Positions 1-8,543 of a DNA stretch of 64,000 nucleotides are shown here, in pieces. The stretch lies in NCBI GenBank assembly GCA_045545665.1, contig JAZQBL010000037.1, forward strand, positions 36,005 to 100,004, in the 5' to 3' direction. The notes under the pieces are model-generated. The model was not told the DNA's origin and did no database searches. It saw nothing but the letters and a program-made list of their open reading frames with translations. A program made the position numbers and the translations under genes. The stretch is from RGIG7213 sp045545665. Lineage in GTDB: Bacteria > Bacillota > Clostridia > Oscillospirales > CAG-272. Each line of letters begins with the position of its first letter. Positions within the stretch are counted from its first letter, which is position 1.

Positions 1-801
1 AAGCGTTATTATAAGACGCATAGGACCGTAATCGTGAACTATAAGATCGTGTATTTTGATAATATCGGGGTATTGCTTTACAAATTCCTCTATCTCGCTT
101 ACAAGCGTCGGATCGGGCGCTGTACCGAGCAAAAGATCTATAGGCTCTTTCAGCGCCTTGCACGCCGTTAAGAATATAAAAAACGAGACGATAATACCTG
201 CCCAGCCATCGAGCATTACAGGCGTATACAGCGAAGCTACGGAGCAGACAAGAACAAGAGAAGTTGTCACAACGTCAACTATACTGTCAAGTGCCGTCGC
301 TTTGATAGCCGCTGAATTTATTATCTTGCTTATTTTCCGATAGAAGAAAAACAGCCACAGCTTTACCAAAACGGTAAGAGAAATTATTATTATAAACAAG
401 GGGCTGATCTTCGTGGGTACGTGGTTTTGAATTTTTTGAACGGACGTGTGAAAAAGCTCAACGCTTACCGTTATTATCATAATATTCACGATGAGCGCCG
501 TGAGGTATTCTATCCGCCCGTGACCGTATGGATGCTTTTCATCCGCTTGCTTTTGCGACAAGTGAAAACCCAATATTGTAACTATATTAGAGCCTGCATC
601 GGAAAGATTATTAAACGCATCCGTAATAACGCCGACAGAGCCTGCGGTAAGACCGAGGATCAATTTTGTAACACACAAAACGACGTTTGCGATCATTCCC
701 GTAATATTTGAAAGTAAGGAATATCTGTTTCTGACAGACGTATTTTCAACGTCATCACAGTTTTTAACAAACAGTTTTACAAGGAGCTGTGTCAAGATCA
801 T
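1..801 (-). CDS. Cation diffusion facilitator family efflux protein, 3' end outside window
   Basis: Membrane efflux protein of the cation diffusion facilitator family, which exchanges divalent metal ions (Zn, Mn, Fe, Co) for protons. 267 codons are visible; the frame is open to base 1, so the C-terminus is missing. Visible family marks are the first-membrane-segment metal site DAFNNLSDAGSN, the loop KHPYGHGRIEY, several hydrophobic segments, and the second site ALDSIVDV, followed by the start of the cytoplasmic domain. The ATG overlaps the TGA of the upstream phosphoesterase as ATGA, so the two are translationally coupled; a TTG two codons in has better spacing from GGAGG and is an alternative start. 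Metal specificity cannot be told. Confidence 0.88.
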   Translation of the reverse strand, partial: MILTQLLVKLFVKNCDDVENTSVRNRYSLLSNITGMIANVVLCVTKLILGLTAGSVGVITDAFNNLSDAGSNIVTILGFHLSQKQADEKHPYGHGRIEYLTALIVNIMIITVSVELFHTSVQKIQNHVPTKISPLFIIIISLTVLVKLWLFFFYRKISKIINSAAIKATALDSIVDVVTTSLVLVCSVASLYTPVMLDGWAGIIVSFFIFLTACKALKEPIDLLLGTAPDPTLVSEIEEFVKQYPDIIKIHDLIVHDYGPMRLIITL

Positions 802-1709
802 CCCTCCGTTTCTTTATTATTTCTTATATGGATAACACCGACACTTCCCGATATCGTCTCTTTAAAAACGTGCTGATGAATATCATCTGTCAGATATCCG
901 TCAAATGAATAATGCAAATGACCGCACAGCGCCTCTTTAATAATTGCGCCGTTATCGAATACGGTTTTATGAAGTCTTGATGTGTTTTCATCGGGATCGT
1001 AGTGACAGCCGTCACCCCACGCAAGCACCCTGCCCTGCCATACCTCTTTCGATCTTTCGGCAAATGTTTTATCGACAAGAGAATTGAAAGGAACGTGCTG
1101 AAGCAGTATTATGGGTTTTTGCTTTTTAATTATCTCTTTCATAAAAGAGTCCGCCTGCGGTGACATCTGCGAGGTCGTGTTATTGATACCTACAATACAA
1201 ATATCGTCAAATTCCATAAGCTGAATTTCCGAACTTATATCAAGTGTTTCATACATTTGATATATTTCCTTTTGCTGAATATTTTTACACCACCAGGGGC
1301 AAATATCGTGATCGGCATATACGAACACTGTGGGCGTTTTAACCTTGTCAAGACCGTCTTTAAACGTCTTTACGTTGGCGCTTGATGCAAAATCGACCAT
1401 ATCACCGCCAAGCAGTACGCCGTCGGCACAGCATTCGTCTATCACCTCTGTAAGCTGTTTCCAGCATTCGCACGAAGTAAGTCCCCACGGGGTCTTGAAA
1501 AGCTCGATCCTGCTTTTTACCGTTTCAACGTTTGACGGTGAAACGTCGTCGCTCAACTGAAGTATATGAAGATCGGAAATAAATATAAAGTCGTAATCCC
1601 TTACAGTATTTACGTATACGGTTATTTCCTCCACACTATAACCGAGTGCCGTTAGTTTTTCTGTAGCAAACGGTTTTTTGTCCCTGTTTTTTATCGTGAC
1701 CTTTTTCAT
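798..1709 (-). CDS. Calcineurin-like metallophosphoesterase
   Basis: Probable cytoplasmic metal-dependent phosphoesterase of 303 residues. Motifs in order: SDLHIL (D46, H48), GGDMVDF (D103), LLQHVPF and GHLH near the C-terminus, the usual ligands of the binuclear metal site. The canonical GNHD/E motif reads VYADHD, so the Asn position is changed. The frame stays open upstream through a tRNA gene, but the true start is the ATG of MKKVTI, preceded by GAGGT at good spacing. It forms a two-gene operon with the metal efflux gene through a 4-base overlap. The substrate is unknown. Confidence 0.78.
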   Translation of the reverse strand: MKKVTIKNRDKKPFATEKLTALGYSVEEITVYVNTVRDYDFIFISDLHILQLSDDVSPSNVETVKSRIELFKTPWGLTSCECWKQLTEVIDECCADGVLLGGDMVDFASSANVKTFKDGLDKVKTPTVFVYADHDICPWWCKNIQQKEIYQMYETLDISSEIQLMEFDDICIVGINNTTSQMSPQADSFMKEIIKKQKPIILLQHVPFNSLVDKTFAERSKEVWQGRVLAWGDGCHYDPDENTSRLHKTVFDNGAIIKEALCGHLHYSFDGYLTDDIHQHVFKETISGSVGVIHIRNNKETEG

Positions 1710-1743
1710 AACAGACCTCAGCCTTGCATAAGTTCTTATATTA

Positions 1744-1778
1744 CAAAAAACCTCTCCTGAAAAACAGAAGAGGTTTTC
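1744..1778 (-). terminator. Rho-independent terminator after tRNA-Leu
   Basis: On the minus strand AACCTCTTCTG and CAGGAGAGGTT pair around a TTTTT loop with one G-U pair and are followed by a T-run. It lies just 3' of the tRNA and before the phosphoesterase start. Confidence 0.8.
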
Positions 1779-1779
1779 G

Positions 1780-1864
1780 TGGTGCGAGAAACGGGACTTG
1801 AACCCGTACGGTGAAATCCACACGCCCCTCAAACGTGCGCGTCTGCCAGTTCCGCCACTCTCGC
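1780..1864 (-). tRNA. tRNA-Leu (anticodon GAG), CCA encoded
   Basis: Cloverleaf read by eye: acceptor GCGAGAG pairs with TTCTCGC, anticodon stem CACGT/GCGTG encloses loop TTGAGGG (anticodon GAG), a long variable arm follows as expected for a type II tRNA, then the T arm GTTCAAGTC and an encoded CCA. It has its own promoter and terminator. Confidence 0.95.
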
Positions 1865-1895
1865 ATATATGCTGCACTCACATGCAACGATATAT

Positions 1896-1923
1896 ATTAT
1901 ACACATTTTTTTCTATTTGTCAA
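1896..1923 (-). promoter_or_regulatory. Sigma-A promoter of tRNA-Leu
   Basis: On the minus strand TTGACA is followed after 16 bases by a perfect TATAAT, ending about 30 bases before the tRNA. Confidence 0.8.
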
Positions 1924-2004
1924 TACCTTTTTGCAAAAAAAATTATTTTTTTATAAAAACAAGAAAATCTGCGTTTTTTGCCGATTTTTTTGGTTTTTTA
2001 CGTA

Positions 2005-3927
2005 TTATTTGTAGTTCCGGAATACGAAATTAAGTCTTCCGTGGGGAGCCTGGTCGCCCGAAGTATACATTTCTTCCATCGTATCTACAACGTCGTCACT
2101 GTCTACCCACTTGAACGTGAAGTTTATCTTTGTGTAATCCGTTATGCCGAGGGATGCAAGCGGTACACGTATCATCATTTCGTTGCCTTCCACTCTGTAG
2201 TCGATCTCCTCTGTCGTTTCAAATGCGAACGCATCGTCGGAGGTTGACTTTGCAAGTGTCGTCTTGTTTTCGGATGAAGCCTTGTAGTTTACGATATAAT
2301 CGTATCCGTACCAGCCTGTCGTTGCATTATCGGAATTGATAAACAACTGCATCCACGTAGAATCCGTATTGTACGGTGTTATAGCACCGGGATTATCGCC
2401 TTTGCTTTCTGACGTTTTAACGTAGAAATATGCATATTTCGTATCGTAAACGATCTTTGATGCAACTATATCGTTTCTGCCCGATTCATCTGTGAGAGTC
2501 TGTCGGCCGAAGCCCTTGTTCTTTCTGTTCATCGAATCGCCTTCAAGGTCGCTGTAGGTCACGAGTATATCGTTCCACTGATCGAACGAGCCGTTTATAT
2601 CTATCGGCTTTCTTGTGTCCTGTACAAGAGTGGGCGCTGTTCCCTTCAGTTTTCTGATATTTTCGATAAGCTGCATATAGTAGTTATCAAAATATCCGCC
2701 GCGCATCATTTCGCAGTCACGGCTGAAGTTGGGACTTGCGTTATCCACAAAGTTGACTCTGTTGGAGCTTGAGGGCTGTCTTTGAGCGACCCATTCGTTC
2801 CATCCCGTTACAAGAACGTACGGAGCATCGGATGCAATAGCATAATCCCACTGCTCCTGGAAGTTGTATCCGTAGAGATACGCATCGGGTGCTTTATCGT
2901 TTGCGCCGTTGTGATAGCTTCTGCCTCTGTTATCGTCGTTGCCGTAAAATGCGGAGTCAGAGAACTGGATCGTTGCGTTGTGCTGAGCCACAGAAACGCT
3001 TATAGCATCTGCCTTGCCTTCGTAATTATATACCGTCTGAGGCCATCCGAAGTCCATCCAGGGCCAGCCGCCTTCGTGATTCGTGCCTTCATTGGGCCAC
3101 TGCGGAACACGGAAAGTAAAGAAATCCTTTATTTTGCTGTTTGAGATCCTGTTTTCGAAAGCAATGATAACGGGTTTACCGTCTATCATAAACCATGTAT
3201 CGGGGCAGTAATTGATCGAGTATATCTGATTATATACCTGACTTACAACATCGGAAGAATTTGTATTCGTATAGAAAACGACTTGAGGTGTGTCCCATCC
3301 CTGTTCTCTCATATCGTGCAAAAATCTCATAAGGGGTTTTGCATTGTTGATGTAGGGATATCCGTTTGTAACGTCGAAGTACAAAAAGTCAACGTTTGCG
3401 TTTGTAAGCTCTTCAATGTGCTTACGCATTACCCACAAATCGGAACTGTAGTAGTAACCGTAAAGAGGTTCGCCGTAGAAGTGCATATCACCGACGCCGC
3501 CCCAGCCTTTGTAGTTGGCAAAAAGCGCTCTGTCGCCGCCTTCTGCAAGTATCTTCATATTATCGTAGACTTTATCATCGTCGCCGTGCTCGCCGAGCCA
3601 GAGGAAGTAAAAAAGTCCTACGTATCTTTCGTTGAACGTATAATTTTTCGTTTCTTCTGCCGTGCTGAGTTTTCTGTCAAGATCGTCAACTGCCACCATC
3701 GGTCCGCAGTTGTAGTTGTTTTTATTGGGATAAGAAACGCCGTCAACGATTATGTTATCACCGTCAACTGTATATGCGGGAGTTCCTGCATACGTATCAA
3801 GCTCAGAGGGATAAGCGACCTCGCCCGAAGTATCGGAGGTAACGTCATCGCCCTGCGAGCAGGAAACGAACATAGCAGATGCAAGAGTAATTGCCGCAAG
3901 GATGCCGGAAAAAATTCTCTTTTTCAT
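2005..3927 (-). CDS. Lipoprotein, GH71/GH99-like catalytic domain plus C-terminal CBM9/DOMON-like domain
   Basis: Surface lipoprotein of 640 residues, probably acting on a polysaccharide. The N-terminus MKKRIFSGILAAITLASA ends in lipobox FVSC, with the lipidated Cys at 23. Residues about 70-410 resemble TIM-barrel glycosidases of the GH71/GH99 type: YVGLFYFLWLGEH near the start, DFLYFDVTNGY at mid-domain and YVLVTGWNEW near the end. The part from about 425 (DINGSFDQWND, then KYAYFYVKTSE) resembles the CBM9/DOMON beta-sandwich that often follows such enzymes. A start 14 codons upstream exists, but AAAGGA is placed for MKKRIF. It lies 3' of an ABC sugar-importer-type ATPase, separated by a hairpin. 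Family assignment is by resemblance only. Confidence 0.6.
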   Translation of the reverse strand: MKKRIFSGILAAITLASAMFVSCSQGDDVTSDTSGEVAYPSELDTYAGTPAYTVDGDNIIVDGVSYPNKNNYNCGPMVAVDDLDRKLSTAEETKNYTFNERYVGLFYFLWLGEHGDDDKVYDNMKILAEGGDRALFANYKGWGGVGDMHFYGEPLYGYYYSSDLWVMRKHIEELTNANVDFLYFDVTNGYPYINNAKPLMRFLHDMREQGWDTPQVVFYTNTNSSDVVSQVYNQIYSINYCPDTWFMIDGKPVIIAFENRISNSKIKDFFTFRVPQWPNEGTNHEGGWPWMDFGWPQTVYNYEGKADAISVSVAQHNATIQFSDSAFYGNDDNRGRSYHNGANDKAPDAYLYGYNFQEQWDYAIASDAPYVLVTGWNEWVAQRQPSSSNRVNFVDNASPNFSRDCEMMRGGYFDNYYMQLIENIRKLKGTAPTLVQDTRKPIDINGSFDQWNDILVTYSDLEGDSMNRKNKGFGRQTLTDESGRNDIVASKIVYDTKYAYFYVKTSESKGDNPGAITPYNTDSTWMQLFINSDNATTGWYGYDYIVNYKASSENKTTLAKSTSDDAFAFETTEEIDYRVEGNEMMIRVPLASLGITDYTKINFTFKWVDSDDVVDTMEEMYTSGDQAPHGRLNFVFRNYK

Positions 3928-3954
3928 AAAAATATCCTTTCTTTTAATACCAAT

Positions 3955-3989
3955 AAAGCAGCCGAACAACGTATGCGTCCGACTGCTTT
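3955..3989 (-). terminator. Hairpin between ABC ATPase and lipoprotein genes
   Basis: Minus-strand arms AAAGCAGTCGGA and TTCGGCTGCTTT pair with one wobble and one mismatch. The T-tail is weak (ATTGG), so it may only partly terminate and allow some read-through into the lipoprotein gene. Confidence 0.55.
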
Positions 3990-4009
3990 ACAAAACTATT
4001 TATCCTTAA

Positions 4010-5122
4010 TTAGTGGATTATGCAAGCTTCGGTATCTTTATCGAAGATGTGCATTCTCGTAACGTCAAATGCAACCTTGATCGTATCGCCTGCTCTCGCC
4101 TGTGAACGTGAGGAAACACGTGCAATGAGGTTCTGTTCGCCTGTCTTGATGTAGAGATAGATCTCAGAACCCATAAGCTCTGTAACTTCAACGTATGTAT
4201 CAATTGCAGATTCAGCAAACTGAGAAATGTACATAGGCTCATCGTGGATACACTCAGGACGGATACCAACGATAACTTCCTTACCGATGTAATCCTTGAG
4301 TTCGGGAGCGTTTGCCTTTTCTGCAGGAAGCTTCATCTTGTTGCCCTGGAATTCAACGTAAACGTCGTTGCCTTCCTTTGTAAGGGTAGCGTCGATAAAG
4401 TTCATCTGAGGTGTGCCGATAAATCCTGCAACGAATACTCTGTTGGGCTTATCGTAGAGGTTTTGAGGTGTATCAACCTGCTGGATCTTACCGTCCTTCA
4501 TAACAACGATACGTGTAGCCATCGTCATAGCCTCGACCTGGTCGTGCGTAACGTATACGAACGTTGTTTCGAGTTTCTTGTGGAGCTTTGTAAGCTCGGA
4601 ACGCATGGCAGCACGGAGCTTAGCGTCAAGGTTTGAAAGCGGTTCGTCCAAAAGGAAGACCTTAGGATTACGGACTATAGCACGGCCGAGTGCAACACGC
4701 TGCTTCTGACCACCGGAAAGAGCCTTAGGACGTCTGTCAAGCAAGTGCTCAATATCAAGTATACGTGCAGCTTCTTCAACTCTGCGCTTTATTTCAGCCT
4801 TGGGAGTTTTACGGAGCTTAAGACCGAAAGACATATTTTCAAATACAGTCATATGAGGATACAAAGCATAGTTCTGGAACACCATTGCTATGTCTCTGTC
4901 CTTGGGAGCTACGTCGTTAACGAGCTTGTCACCGATGAACAGTTCACCGTCTGTGATCTCTTCAAGACCTGCGATCATACGAAGTGTTGTGGACTTACCG
5001 CAACCCGAAGGACCGACAAAGATTATAAATTCTTTATCCTTAACTTCAAGACAGAAATCGGAAACAGCTTCAACGCCGCCCGGATATCTTTTGTAAATGT
5101 GCTTAAGGGATAAGCTTGCCAT
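4010..5122 (-). CDS. msmX: ABC transporter ATP-binding protein, MsmX/UgpC type
   Basis: ATPase of 370 residues that energises carbohydrate ABC importers. Walker A GPSGCGKST at 37-45, Q-loop QNYALYPH, signature LSGGQKQR at 135-142, Walker B VFLLDEP at 155-161, then the C-terminal OB-type (TOBE) regulatory domain from about 235. This is the usual length for MalK/UgpC/MsmX. No permease or binding-protein gene adjoins it, which is typical of the multitask MsmX that serves several importers encoded elsewhere. AAGGAG precedes the ATG at good spacing. A promoter and a 19-base palindrome lie in the 240-base upstream gap. Confidence 0.93.
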   Translation of the reverse strand: MASLSLKHIYKRYPGGVEAVSDFCLEVKDKEFIIFVGPSGCGKSTTLRMIAGLEEITDGELFIGDKLVNDVAPKDRDIAMVFQNYALYPHMTVFENMSFGLKLRKTPKAEIKRRVEEAARILDIEHLLDRRPKALSGGQKQRVALGRAIVRNPKVFLLDEPLSNLDAKLRAAMRSELTKLHKKLETTFVYVTHDQVEAMTMATRIVVMKDGKIQQVDTPQNLYDKPNRVFVAGFIGTPQMNFIDATLTKEGNDVYVEFQGNKMKLPAEKANAPELKDYIGKEVIVGIRPECIHDEPMYISQFAESAIDTYVEVTELMGSEIYLYIKTGEQNLIARVSSRSQARAGDTIKVAFDVTRMHIFDKDTEACIIH

Positions 5123-5218
5123 TATAAAATCTCCTTTTATCTTTTGAAATATTCTTTTTTTGATTAAAATGTACCGTAAAAATACGCAAGTACATCTTTA
5201 TATATTCTGACATCAATG

Positions 5219-5247
5219 ATTATATCAAAAATATATGAACTTTTAAA
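5219..5247 (-). promoter_or_regulatory. Probable promoter of msmX
   Basis: Minus strand: weak -35 TTTAAA, 17 bases, perfect TATAAT. It leaves a leader of roughly 90 bases before the msmX start. Confidence 0.5.
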
Positions 5248-5278
5248 GACGTTTATTCAACAAATTTTACGCTTTTCA

Positions 5279-5297
5279 TTTGTGCAATTTGCACAAA
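5279..5297. promoter_or_regulatory. 19-base perfect palindrome upstream of msmX
   Basis: TTTGTGCAA and TTGCACAAA form a perfect inverted repeat around one central base, about 32 bases upstream of the proposed -35. That suits an activator site. A near copy lies upstream of the EF-G-like gene. The remainder of the gap is AT-rich with no other recognisable element. Confidence 0.5.
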
Positions 5298-5360
5298 CAT
5301 TTTTAATCTCGTTTTTAATCAAAATTCGTTAAACAAAGTATTTTTTAATATATTAAAATA

Positions 5361-7523
5361 TTATTTTTTCGGTTTCTTCATGGTAAGGGATATTCTCTTG
5401 CGCTGAACGTTCACTTCAAGCACCCACACCGTGACCTGATCGCCTACGGAAACAGCCTCGGACGGATGCTTTATAAACTTATCGGAAAGCTGTGAAATAT
5501 GGACAAGTCCGTCCTGGTGAACGCCGATATCAACAAACGCACCGAAATCTATTACGTTACGTACGACGCCCGTAAGCTCCATACCGGGCTTCAAGTCAGC
5601 CATATCGAGAATATCCTCGCGGAGGATAGGTGCGGGAAAATCGTCTCTTACGTCACGTCCCGGCTTCTGAAGCTCTTTTACGATATCGTCAAGCGTGGGA
5701 GCACCGATGCCGAGTTCCTCGCAAAGCTGTGCTTTGTTCGCCTTTTTGATCTTCTCACCGAGTAAAACGAGGTTGCCCTCTTTTACGTCGTCGTCTGTAT
5801 ATCCGAATTTTTCAAGGAGCTGTTTTGCAGCTTTATACGATTCGGGGTGTACACCCGTATTATCGAGTATTTCGTCACTGCCCGATACACGCAGAAATCC
5901 CGCACACTGCTCGTATGCCTTTGCACCTATACGCGGAACCTTGAGAAGCTCTGCCCTGTTTTCGAACTCTCCGTTTTCCTCACGGTATTTTACAATATTT
6001 TTAGCCGACGTTGCATTGATACCCGCAATATACGAAAGGAGCGAATGAGATGCTGTATTAAGATCAATACCGACGGAGTTTACACAGTCCTCAACGACAC
6101 CGCTGAGTGCTTCGTCAAGTCTTGCAGGCTTCATATCGTGCTGATACTGTCCGACGCCTATGGACTTGGGATCTATTTTTACAAGCTCCGCAAGAGGATC
6201 CTGCAATCTTCTTGCTATTGATACAGCACTTCTTTGCGTAACGTCAAAGTCGGGAAATTCTTCTGCGGCAAGCTTTGATGCCGAGTAGACGGATGCCCCC
6301 GCCTCGCTTACCATTATGTACTTACATCCGCAGTCCATTTCCTTTAAGAGTCCCGAAATAAATATTTCGGATTCTTTTGAAGCTGTGCCGTTGCCTATTG
6401 CAACAACGTCAACGCCGTACTTCTTTATCAGCTTCTTTACTATGGTTTTTGCTTCCTCTATGCGGTATTCCTGTTTCATCGTGGGATATATAACCGCCGT
6501 ATCAAGCACCTTACCCGTTTTATCGACTACCGCAAGCTTACAGCCGGTACGGTATCCGGGGTCGAGTCCGAGCGTTGTTTTGCCTTTGAGAGGGGGTGAC
6601 ATAAGCAGATTTTTGAGGTTTTCGGAGAAAAGCTTTATTGCCCCTTCACTTGCAACGTCGAAAAGGTCTGCCCTTATTTCTCTTTCGATTGACGGTGCTA
6701 TAAGTCTTTCGTAACCGTCCGTTACAGCGGACACGATGTACTCGTACGCTTCGCTGTTTTTATTCGTTACGACCTGTGAAAGAATGAGATCTATCACCGT
6801 TTCTTTTGATATATCAATGCTTACCTTCAAGAACTCGTCCTTTTCGCCTCTGTTTATGGCAAGGACACGGTGATGCGGTATTTTGCTTACCTTTTCGGAA
6901 TATTCGTAATACATTTCGTATACGCTTTCCTCGTCCTTTGCCTTTGTTGTTGTGATAAGTCCCGTATCGTAGGTGAGCTTTCTTATATCCTTACGGAGGT
7001 TTGCATCGTCCGAAACGTCCTCGGCGATAATATCAAGAGCACCTGCAAGCGCTTCTTCCGCTGTATTTACTTCTTTTTCTTCGTTTACGTATTCTTCGGC
7101 AAGCTTTGCAATGGGAGTGTCATACTTGTCCTTTTGTTCAAATATGAGCTGTGCCAAAGGCTCAAGCCCCTTTTCTCTTGCAACGGATGCTCTTGTTTTA
7201 CGCTTGGGCTTGAAGGGTCTGTAAATGTCCTCAACCTCTGTAAGTATCTGCGCTTTGTCGAGAGCTTCAACTATTTCGTCGGTGAGTTTGCCCTGTTCTT
7301 CTATTGAAGAGCGCACCTCTTCCTTTCTCTTTTCAAGATTACGCAAATAATTGAGTCTGTCGAAAAGATCTCTCAAAACAGTATCGTCAAGCGAGCCTGT
7401 TACCTCTTTTCTGTAACGGGCAATAAAAGGTATGGTATTTCCGGCATCTATAAGCTCGACCGTGTTTACCACCTGTGTTTCTTTAAGGTTAAATTCTTCC
7501 GCTATTTTCTTTAAAATATCCAT
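5361..7523 (-). CDS. tex: Tex-family S1 RNA-binding transcription accessory protein
   Basis: Cytoplasmic nucleic-acid-binding protein of 720 residues, the usual Tex length. Domains in order: helical N-terminal Tex domain (1 to about 190), YqgF/RNase H-like domain around GKTTLGLDPGYRTGCKLAVVD (about 315-440), helix-hairpin-helix region around GINATSAKNIVKYREENG (about 500-560), and C-terminal S1 domain from GMELTGVVRNVIDFGAFVDIG to the end. The ATG follows CGGAG at 5-6 bases. It starts 12 bases after rsuA, so the small ORF, rsuA and tex probably form one operon. Confidence 0.95.
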   Translation of the reverse strand: MDILKKIAEEFNLKETQVVNTVELIDAGNTIPFIARYRKEVTGSLDDTVLRDLFDRLNYLRNLEKRKEEVRSSIEEQGKLTDEIVEALDKAQILTEVEDIYRPFKPKRKTRASVAREKGLEPLAQLIFEQKDKYDTPIAKLAEEYVNEEKEVNTAEEALAGALDIIAEDVSDDANLRKDIRKLTYDTGLITTTKAKDEESVYEMYYEYSEKVSKIPHHRVLAINRGEKDEFLKVSIDISKETVIDLILSQVVTNKNSEAYEYIVSAVTDGYERLIAPSIEREIRADLFDVASEGAIKLFSENLKNLLMSPPLKGKTTLGLDPGYRTGCKLAVVDKTGKVLDTAVIYPTMKQEYRIEEAKTIVKKLIKKYGVDVVAIGNGTASKESEIFISGLLKEMDCGCKYIMVSEAGASVYSASKLAAEEFPDFDVTQRSAVSIARRLQDPLAELVKIDPKSIGVGQYQHDMKPARLDEALSGVVEDCVNSVGIDLNTASHSLLSYIAGINATSAKNIVKYREENGEFENRAELLKVPRIGAKAYEQCAGFLRVSGSDEILDNTGVHPESYKAAKQLLEKFGYTDDDVKEGNLVLLGEKIKKANKAQLCEELGIGAPTLDDIVKELQKPGRDVRDDFPAPILREDILDMADLKPGMELTGVVRNVIDFGAFVDIGVHQDGLVHISQLSDKFIKHPSEAVSVGDQVTVWVLEVNVQRKRISLTMKKPKK

Positions 7524-7535
7524 ATTATCTCCGTT

Positions 7536-8240
7536 TTACTTTTTCTGTGTAAAGCTGTTTATTTCGTCGTCCGTAAGATATCTGAAGGCGCCTTCTTCAA
7601 GCTCACCGTCAAGCGATATATCTCCGAACGTAAGTCTTTTAAGTGACGTTATTTTGTTTCCACACGCGCCGAACATACGCTTTATCTGGTGATATTTTCC
7701 TTCTTTCAGAGTGATAACACCGCTTTTGTCCGTTTCTTTGACGATTCCGCACGGCATCGTCGTATATCCGTCCGCAAGCGTTATTCCCTCTTCCATTTTG
7801 CGTACGTCCTCCTCTGTGAGTGGATCTGCACATTCGTATGCATAGCTTTTTTCGACGTGGCTTTTCGGCGCCAACGCTCTGTGAGATGAAGCGCCGTCGT
7901 TCGTTATTATCATAAGCCCCGTCGTATCCTTATCAAGTCTGCCCGACGGAAATACATTACATTTTACAATGTTTTCGGGCAAAAGCTCAAGAACTGTATG
8001 CTCACCGGGTTCATCCGAGGAGCTTACGTAGCCTTTGGGCTTATTGAGCATTATATAAACGTACTTGCTGTATCCGACGGGAACACCGTCAAAAGTTACC
8101 GCATCTTCGTTTTCGTTTATATGTACGGCAGGGTCTGATACGACCTTACCGTTTACGCTTATACGTCCTCGCTTTGCAGCGGCGGCACATTCTTTTCTTG
8201 AAAGGAGTCCCGCGTGGGTAAAAAACTTATCAAGTCTCAT
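7536..8240 (-). CDS. rsuA: 16S rRNA pseudouridine synthase, RsuA/RluB family
   Basis: Pseudouridine synthase of 234 residues. The N-terminal S4 RNA-binding domain (MRLDKFFTHAGLLSRKECAA) is followed by the catalytic domain with GRLDKDTTGLMIIT, where Asp acts as nucleophile, and the family motif KEGKYHQIKRMFGACGN. RsuA, which modifies U516 of 16S rRNA, is the likeliest member; RluB or RluF is possible. An in-frame TTG lies three codons upstream, but the ATG of MRLDKFF is preferred because it shares its A with the TAA of a small upstream ORF (TAATG), indicating translational coupling. Confidence 0.88.
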   Translation of the reverse strand: MRLDKFFTHAGLLSRKECAAAAKRGRISVNGKVVSDPAVHINENEDAVTFDGVPVGYSKYVYIMLNKPKGYVSSSDEPGEHTVLELLPENIVKCNVFPSGRLDKDTTGLMIITNDGASSHRALAPKSHVEKSYAYECADPLTEEDVRKMEEGITLADGYTTMPCGIVKETDKSGVITLKEGKYHQIKRMFGACGNKITSLKRLTFGDISLDGELEEGAFRYLTDDEINSFTQKK

Positions 8241-8338
8241 TACAAACAAATTGCGATATAGAGTGTAAGCCCTGCCGCAATACCGAGCAGTGTACCGAAA
8301 ACAAGGCCTATCGCAAACCTCACAAAAAAACTTTTCAC
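8240..8338 (-). CDS. Putative 32-residue single-span membrane peptide coupled to rsuA
   Basis: A short ORF starting with GTG reads VKSFFVRFAIGLVFGTLL and continues hydrophobic to the end, leaving one basic N-terminus and one membrane span. It has a GGGGTG ribosome site about 5 bases upstream, a good promoter further up, and a stop that overlaps the rsuA ATG as TAATG. I recognise no family. Either it is a real small membrane protein or a leader ORF that couples translation of rsuA. Confidence 0.5.
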   Translation of the reverse strand: MKSFFVRFAIGLVFGTLLGIAAGLTLYIAICL

Positions 8339-8389
8339 CGTATCACCCCGTTTATATTACTTTACAATATTATTGGGCAATACTTTATT

Positions 8390-8418
8390 ATTTTATCACA
8401 CCGATATTTTTTTGTCAA
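8390..8418 (-). promoter_or_regulatory. Promoter of the rsuA-tex operon
   Basis: Minus strand TTGACA, 17 bases, TAAAAT. It stands back to back with the two-component system promoter in the same 200-base gap. Confidence 0.7.
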
Positions 8419-8452
8419 TATTTTTCTTGACGATAGAATTTAAAAGGATATT

Positions 8453-8475
8453 AATATTAAGAAAATCTTAATATT
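8453..8475. promoter_or_regulatory. Inverted repeat upstream of the two-component system
   Basis: AATATTAAGA and TCTTAATATT are a perfect 10-base inverted repeat around AAA, ending 9 bases before the -35 of the response regulator promoter. It may be an autoregulatory operator. Confidence 0.45.
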
Positions 8476-8484
8476 ATCCCCTCT

Positions 8485-8512
8485 TTGATTTTAATTACTT
8501 ATATGATATAAT
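8485..8512 (+). promoter_or_regulatory. Promoter of the two-component operon
   Basis: TTGATT, 16 bases, TATAAT with an extended -10 (TGATATAAT). The leader to the ATG is about 30 bases. Confidence 0.7.
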
Positions 8513-8543
8513 CAGATCAACGAAATCGAAAGGCAAACAAAAA

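Noticed and set aside
1710..1877. 56-codon N-terminal extension of the phosphoesterase frame
   Set aside because: It reads through the tRNA-Leu gene and its terminator; the ribosome site is at MKKVTI.
3283..4062. 259-codon open frame on the plus strand
   Set aside because: Shadow of the lipoprotein gene and a terminator; no family resemblance.
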